In this document: piece by piece, positions 16,261 to 18,999 of the stretch
How positions within the stretch are numbered: the stretch's first letter is position 1
How the letters are laid out: each line of letters begins with the position of its first letter
From: CAYLZO01 sp964387775
GTDB lineage: Bacteria > Chloroflexota > Anaerolineae > JAAYZQ01
Reading direction: 5' to 3'
DNA length: 18,999 nt
NCBI GenBank assembly: GCA_964387775.1
Contig: CAYLZO010000084.1
Location: 1-18,999, forward strand
Made by a program: the position numbers and the translations under genes
Notes under the pieces: generated by a model
What the model was told of the DNA's origin: nothing
Databases searched by the model: none
Seen by the model: the letters and a program-made list of their open reading frames with translations, nothing else

Positions 16261-16974
16261 CTAGGCGGTTTTCATCGCCATCGCGGCCGCCGGGTCCACC
16301 CGGATGCCGGGCCCCATCGTGCTGCACACGGTCACTTTCCGAATGAAACGTCCCTTGGCCGCCGGCGGTCGCGATTTGACAATCATCTCCATGACGGCCG
16401 CCATGTTCTCCACCAGGTCCTCTGTAGGAAAGCTGACCTTGCCGACGGGCACGTGAAGGTTCGCCGTCTTGTCCACGCGATATTCGACGCGCCCCTGGCG
16501 TGTCTCGCGGATCACGCGCGGCAAGTCTTCCTCGGGCACAATGGTGCCGGCCTTGGGGTTGGGCATCAGGCCCCGGGGACCCAGGAACCGGCCCAGACGG
16601 CCCACCTTACGCATCATCGGCGGCGTCGCGATGACGACGTCGAAATCGAACCAGCCGTTCTGAACCTTTTCCACCAGCTCGTCGCTGCCGACAAAATCGG
16701 CACCGGCTTCCTCGGCGATCCTGGCGGCCTCCCCCTCGGCAAAGACCAGGATGCGGATCTCTTTGCCTGTGCCCTTGGGCAACAGAACCACGCCCCGCAC
16801 CTGCTGGTCGGCGTGTCTCGGGTCCAGGCCCGTCCGCAGGTGAAGCTCGACGGTCCCGTCAAAGTTGCTGAAGTGTGTCTCTCTCACCAGGTCGAGCGCT
16901 TCTTCGGGCATGTACATACGCCCACGATCGATCTTGTCCAGTGCTTCTTGGTACTTTTTTCCTTTTTTCGACAT
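16261..16974 (-). CDS. rplA: 50S ribosomal protein L1
   Basis: The 237-residue protein binds 23S rRNA at the L1 stalk and may repress its own operon. MSKKGKKYQEALDKIDRGRMYMPEEALDLVRE opens a typical L1, and the conserved stretches GLDPRHADQQVRGVVLLPKGTGK, GRFLGPRGLMPNPKAGT and GRFIRKVTVCSTMGPGIRVD are present. I set the start at ATG 16974 because GAGGAG lies 7 nt upstream and family similarity begins there. The frame extends 14 codons further to 17016 without support. Confidence 0.96.
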   Translation of the reverse strand: MSKKGKKYQEALDKIDRGRMYMPEEALDLVRETHFSNFDGTVELHLRTGLDPRHADQQVRGVVLLPKGTGKEIRILVFAEGEAARIAEEAGADFVGSDELVEKVQNGWFDFDVVIATPPMMRKVGRLGRFLGPRGLMPNPKAGTIVPEEDLPRVIRETRQGRVEYRVDKTANLHVPVGKVSFPTEDLVENMAAVMEMIVKSRPPAAKGRFIRKVTVCSTMGPGIRVDPAAAMAMKTA

Positions 16975-17033
16975 TGTTTGCTCCTCTGTGGTGTTAGTGG
17001 GGTATTCCCCTCCCACGCCAAATCAAGATTTCT

Positions 17034-17459
17034 CTATTCGACGACGCGAATGCCCATGCTCCGGGCTGTCCCTTCGATCATGCGCATGGCATTTTCCACG
17101 TCGTAGGCGTTCAGGTCCTTCATCTTTTGCTCGGCGATCTCGCGCACCTGCTGGCGGGACACGGTGCCCACTTTGTCGCGAGCCACGTCTCCCGACCCTT
17201 TGGGGACGCCTGCGGCTTTTTTCAACAGGTCAGCAGCCGGTGGCGTTTTGAGGATGAATCGAAACGAGTTATCCTGAAAGACGGTAATCTCGGCCGGGAT
17301 GGTGCTGCCGGCCAGGTGCGCCGTTCGCGCATTATAGTCCTTGCAGAAAGCCATGATATTGACGCCATGCTGGCTCAAAGCGGGGCCAACCGGCGGCGCC
17401 GGCGTTGCCTTGCCAGCCTGAATGGACAGTTTGATAATTGCTTTTACCTTCTTTGCCAT
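17034..17459 (-). CDS. rplK: 50S ribosomal protein L11
   Basis: The 141-residue protein binds the GTPase-associated region of 23S rRNA. The conserved N-terminal KLSIQAGKATPAPPVGPALSQHGVNIMAFCKDYNART and the C-terminal RNA-binding part (VARDKVGTVSRQQVREIAEQKMKDLNA, AMRMIEGTARSMGI) are full length. GGGAGG precedes the ATG by 4 nt. Spacing to nusG is 63 bp and to rplA 59 bp, with no hairpins of note in either gap. Confidence 0.97.
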   Translation of the reverse strand: MAKKVKAIIKLSIQAGKATPAPPVGPALSQHGVNIMAFCKDYNARTAHLAGSTIPAEITVFQDNSFRFILKTPPAADLLKKAAGVPKGSGDVARDKVGTVSRQQVREIAEQKMKDLNAYDVENAMRMIEGTARSMGIRVVE

Positions 17460-17522
17460 ACAACCTCCCCATCGAGCTGAACGCGCGATCCCACGAACAG
17501 GGCGCAGGACCAGCAGCTCGGA

Positions 17523-18326
17523 CTAGAGCTTTTCTACCTGTAGGAAATCGAGTTCCACCGGGGTCTCGCGACCAAAGAAGGAGACCAGGATGCGGACCTT
17601 GCCCTTCTCCGGCGATATCTCGTCCACTTCTCCGACGAAATCCTCAAAGGGACCGTCACAGATGCGGACCTTTTGGCCGACGCGGAACGTAACTTTGACC
17701 TTGGGCGTCTCGGCACTCATCCGCTTGAGGATGCGGTCTACGTCTCGCGTGCGCAACGGGGTAGGCTTGCGTATGGAACCCACAAAGCCCGTCACCCCGG
17801 GCGTGTTGCGGACGACGTACCACGAATCCTCGTCCATGATCATGTCCACGAGGATGTAGCCTGGAAAAATCCGGCGCTCCACCGTCCGTCGCTGGCCCTC
17901 TTTGAGTTCGATCTCTTCTTCCGTGGGCACCACGACCTCAAAGATCTTGTCCTGCATCCCGAGCGATTCGATCCGGTGTTCCAGGTTCTTCTTGACCTTG
18001 TTCTCGTAGCCAGAATAGCTATGGACGACGTACCAGTTTCGACCGTCTCGCCCTTCTTCTTCCCCAGCCAGCTCCGCGTCCGGTTCGCCTTCTTGGTCCT
18101 CTGCCAGGAGAAGCGGCAGCTCCAAGCCCTCGTCCGGGCCACCTTCGTCGCGTTCGACCTCTTCGACCGGTTCCGGCTTGGCTTCGGTCGGCTCCTCAGA
18201 AAGATAGGAGGCAAAGAGTCGCCGCGCCCGCTCCTCGGGCGCTATCAGCTCCTCGGCATCCTCTTTGACGTCGTCTTTTGTTTCTGTTGCCTCAAGTTCA
18301 AGTTCCTCAAGGCGTTCTTCTTCCAT
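17523..18326 (-). CDS. nusG: transcription elongation/antitermination factor NusG with acidic N-terminal extension
   Basis: The protein has 267 residues against about 180 in most bacteria. The NGN domain spans about 97-205 (NWYVVHSYSGYENKVKKNLEHR, RRIFPGYILVDM, VRNTPGVTGFVG) and the KOW domain about 213-250 (FRVGQKVRICDGPFEDFVGEVDEISPEKGKVRI). The first 96 residues are highly acidic (Glu/Asp-rich) with no hydrophobic core, so they are probably disordered. No internal start with a Shine-Dalgarno near the NGN domain offers an alternative. The ATG lies only 7 bp after the secE stop and lacks a strong Shine-Dalgarno, suggesting translational coupling. It binds RNA polymerase and couples it to ribosomes or Rho. 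Confidence 0.95.
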   Translation of the reverse strand: MEEERLEELELEATETKDDVKEDAEELIAPEERARRLFASYLSEEPTEAKPEPVEEVERDEGGPDEGLELPLLLAEDQEGEPDAELAGEEEGRDGRNWYVVHSYSGYENKVKKNLEHRIESLGMQDKIFEVVVPTEEEIELKEGQRRTVERRIFPGYILVDMIMDEDSWYVVRNTPGVTGFVGSIRKPTPLRTRDVDRILKRMSAETPKVKVTFRVGQKVRICDGPFEDFVGEVDEISPEKGKVRILVSFFGRETPVELDFLQVEKL

Positions 18327-18333
18327 CTATGTG

Positions 18334-18549
18334 TTACCCCAGGAACAGACTAAATATCTGTTCAAATAGTGCATCCATGAGAGCCAGGACCGCGGCCAGA
18401 AAGCTAGTCACCAGAATGACGATGCCGGTCAGGTTGAGCGCCTCGGTCCGGGTCGGCCACGAGACCTTTTTTAACTCAAACCAGGTCTCCCGCAGGTAGT
18501 TGACGATGACGTTTTCCTGTCTCTTTTTTGCGGTTGCAGTTTTCGCCAC
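18334..18549 (-). CDS. secE: preprotein translocase subunit SecE
   Basis: The 71-residue single-span subunit of the SecYEG channel contains the amphipathic VNYLRETWFELKKVSWPTRTEALNLT and a transmembrane helix (GIVILVTSFLAAVLALMDALF). I chose the GTG at 18549 (MAKTATAKKRQ) because GGAG lies 9 nt upstream. ATGs at 18612 and 18630 in the same frame are possible, but both lie at or in a long hairpin next to the tRNA gene. Position between tRNA-Trp and nusG is the usual one. Confidence 0.9.
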   Translation of the reverse strand: MAKTATAKKRQENVIVNYLRETWFELKKVSWPTRTEALNLTGIVILVTSFLAAVLALMDALFEQIFSLFLG

Positions 18550-18583
18550 AAGCCTACGCTCCTTTGTTCTTGCTTTTACGTTG

Positions 18584-18626
18584 GAGGACACCGTCCCATT
18601 AACGATTTCCATGAGACGGTGTCCTC
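18584..18626 (-). repeat. 12-bp inverted repeat between tRNA-Trp and secE
   Basis: GAGGACACCGTC (18584-18595) and GACGGTGTCCTC (18615-18626) pair perfectly around a 19-nt loop. No T-tract follows on the minus strand, so it is not a standard terminator. It could be a processing signal that separates the tRNA from the secE-nusG mRNA, or protect that mRNA's 5' end. Confidence 0.55.
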
Positions 18627-18634
18627 TCAATTAG

Positions 18635-18708
18635 CAGGCCAGGCAGGACTTGAACCCGCAACCCTCGGTTTTGGAGACCGATGCTCTGCCAAATTGAGCT
18701 ACTGGCCT
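18635..18708 (-). tRNA. trpT: tRNA-Trp (CCA anticodon)
   Basis: A 74-nt cloverleaf in the minus orientation. The acceptor stem AGGCCAG/CTGGCCT, D-stem GCTC/GAGC, anticodon stem TCGGT/ACCGA with loop CTCCAAA (anticodon CCA, 18672-18674) and T-stem GCGGG/CCTGC with TTCAAGT loop all pair, with wobbles where expected. The 3' CCA is not encoded (CTA follows the discriminator G). It sits between rpmG and secE, a placement seen in many bacteria. Confidence 0.95.
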
Positions 18709-18765
18709 ATAACTAACTAATATCGAATATCTAGTTTTTTCTACCAGATATGTATTAGATATTGA

Positions 18766-18930
18766 CTATTTCGTCTCTCGATGCAGCGTGTGCGTCCGGC
18801 AACGCGGGCAGTACTTTTTCAGCTCCATACGGCCCGGATCGTTACGCCGGTTCTTGCTGGACGTATAATTCCGCTCCTTGCACTCGGTGCAAGACAGGGT
18901 CATGACGATGCGAATTGCTTTTTTGGCCAT
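18766..18930 (-). CDS. rpmG: 50S ribosomal protein L33
   Basis: The 54-residue protein reads MAKKAIRIVMTLSCTECKERNY, then TSSKNRRNDPGRMELKKYCPRCRTHTLHRETK. The two CxxC pairs (CTEC, CPRC) mark the zinc-binding (C+) form of L33. It lies between tuf and tRNA-Trp, 10 bp after the tuf stop, with TGACCC just before the ATG rather than a strong Shine-Dalgarno. The 57-bp gap after it is AT-rich, with an imperfect inverted repeat (AATATCTA 18726-18733, TAGATATT 18756-18763). Confidence 0.95.
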   Translation of the reverse strand: MAKKAIRIVMTLSCTECKERNYTSSKNRRNDPGRMELKKYCPRCRTHTLHRETK

Positions 18931-18940
18931 GGGTCAGCTT

Positions 18941-18999
18941 CTATTCCACGATCTTGGTGATGACGCCCGAGCCGACCGTCCGGCCACCCTCTCGGATGG
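18941..18999 (-). CDS. tuf: elongation factor Tu, C-terminal end (partial)
   Basis: Only the last 19 codons are in the window, reading IREGGRTVGSGVITKIVE and a TAG stop (18943-18941). This is the invariant C-terminus of EF-Tu, which continues off the right edge. EF-Tu delivers aminoacyl-tRNA to the ribosome; its place upstream of rpmG and secE is the common bacterial order. Confidence 0.93.
   Translation of the reverse strand, partial: IREGGRTVGSGVITKIVE

Overview
The window looks like a GC-rich draft contig (one run of 10 Ns at 579-588) from a Chloroflexota (Chloroflexi) bacterium, probably an anaerobic or facultative one. This is an inference from the style of the proteins: FHA/CARDB/PEGA surface proteins with long TPTPT linkers, a DUF3160 lipoprotein, NusG with an acidic N-terminal extension, and a selenocysteine formate dehydrogenase. 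No 16S rRNA gene is present to confirm it.

Layout. (1) Bases 1-4136, minus strand: an ABC-transporter ATPase and a membrane-anchored FHA protein form a likely two-gene operon. A PEGA/CARDB lipoprotein follows with its own, apparently leaderless, promoter and runs off the left edge. (2) 4234-5445, minus: an M50 site-2-type metalloprotease with C-terminal CBS domains, followed by two hairpins and preceded by three phased 11-bp direct repeats. (3) 5446-5933: a regulatory region with two strong rightward promoters and a structured leader that ends in a terminator-like hairpin. (4) 5934-12584, plus: a five-gene operon. A NuoE-like [2Fe-2S] protein, a NuoF-like flavoprotein with extra Fe-S domains and a NuoG-like formate dehydrogenase catalytic subunit together resemble NAD-linked, possibly electron-bifurcating, formate dehydrogenases. 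They are followed by a protein with four [4Fe-4S] motifs and by a ferritin-like protein with a HicB-like N-terminus. An 18-bp terminator closes the operon. (5) 12648-14903, minus: a DUF3160 lipoprotein. (6) 15040-18999, minus: the classic tuf - rpmG - tRNA-Trp - secE - nusG - rplK - rplA - (L10 leader) - rplJ - rplL cluster with a terminal hairpin.

The main result is in region 4. The formate dehydrogenase catalytic gene is split by an in-frame TGA at 9417-9419, exactly at the catalytic residue that is selenocysteine in E. coli FdhF. The TGA is followed immediately by a hairpin with a GGUCU apical loop 18 nt downstream, as in the E. coli fdhF SECIS element. The two open frames are therefore one 927-residue selenoprotein gene (8319-11102). 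The next gene has a different in-frame stop, TAG at codon 12 after a good Shine-Dalgarno/ATG. It reads as a nonsense change, a sequencing error or a start-stop-restart arrangement, not as recoding. The electron path suggested by the operon is formate to the Mo/W-Sec site, through a chain of Fe-S clusters, to FMN and NAD and possibly ferredoxin. The four-cluster protein would be an extra relay and the ferritin-like protein would handle peroxide or iron; both of these roles are inferred.
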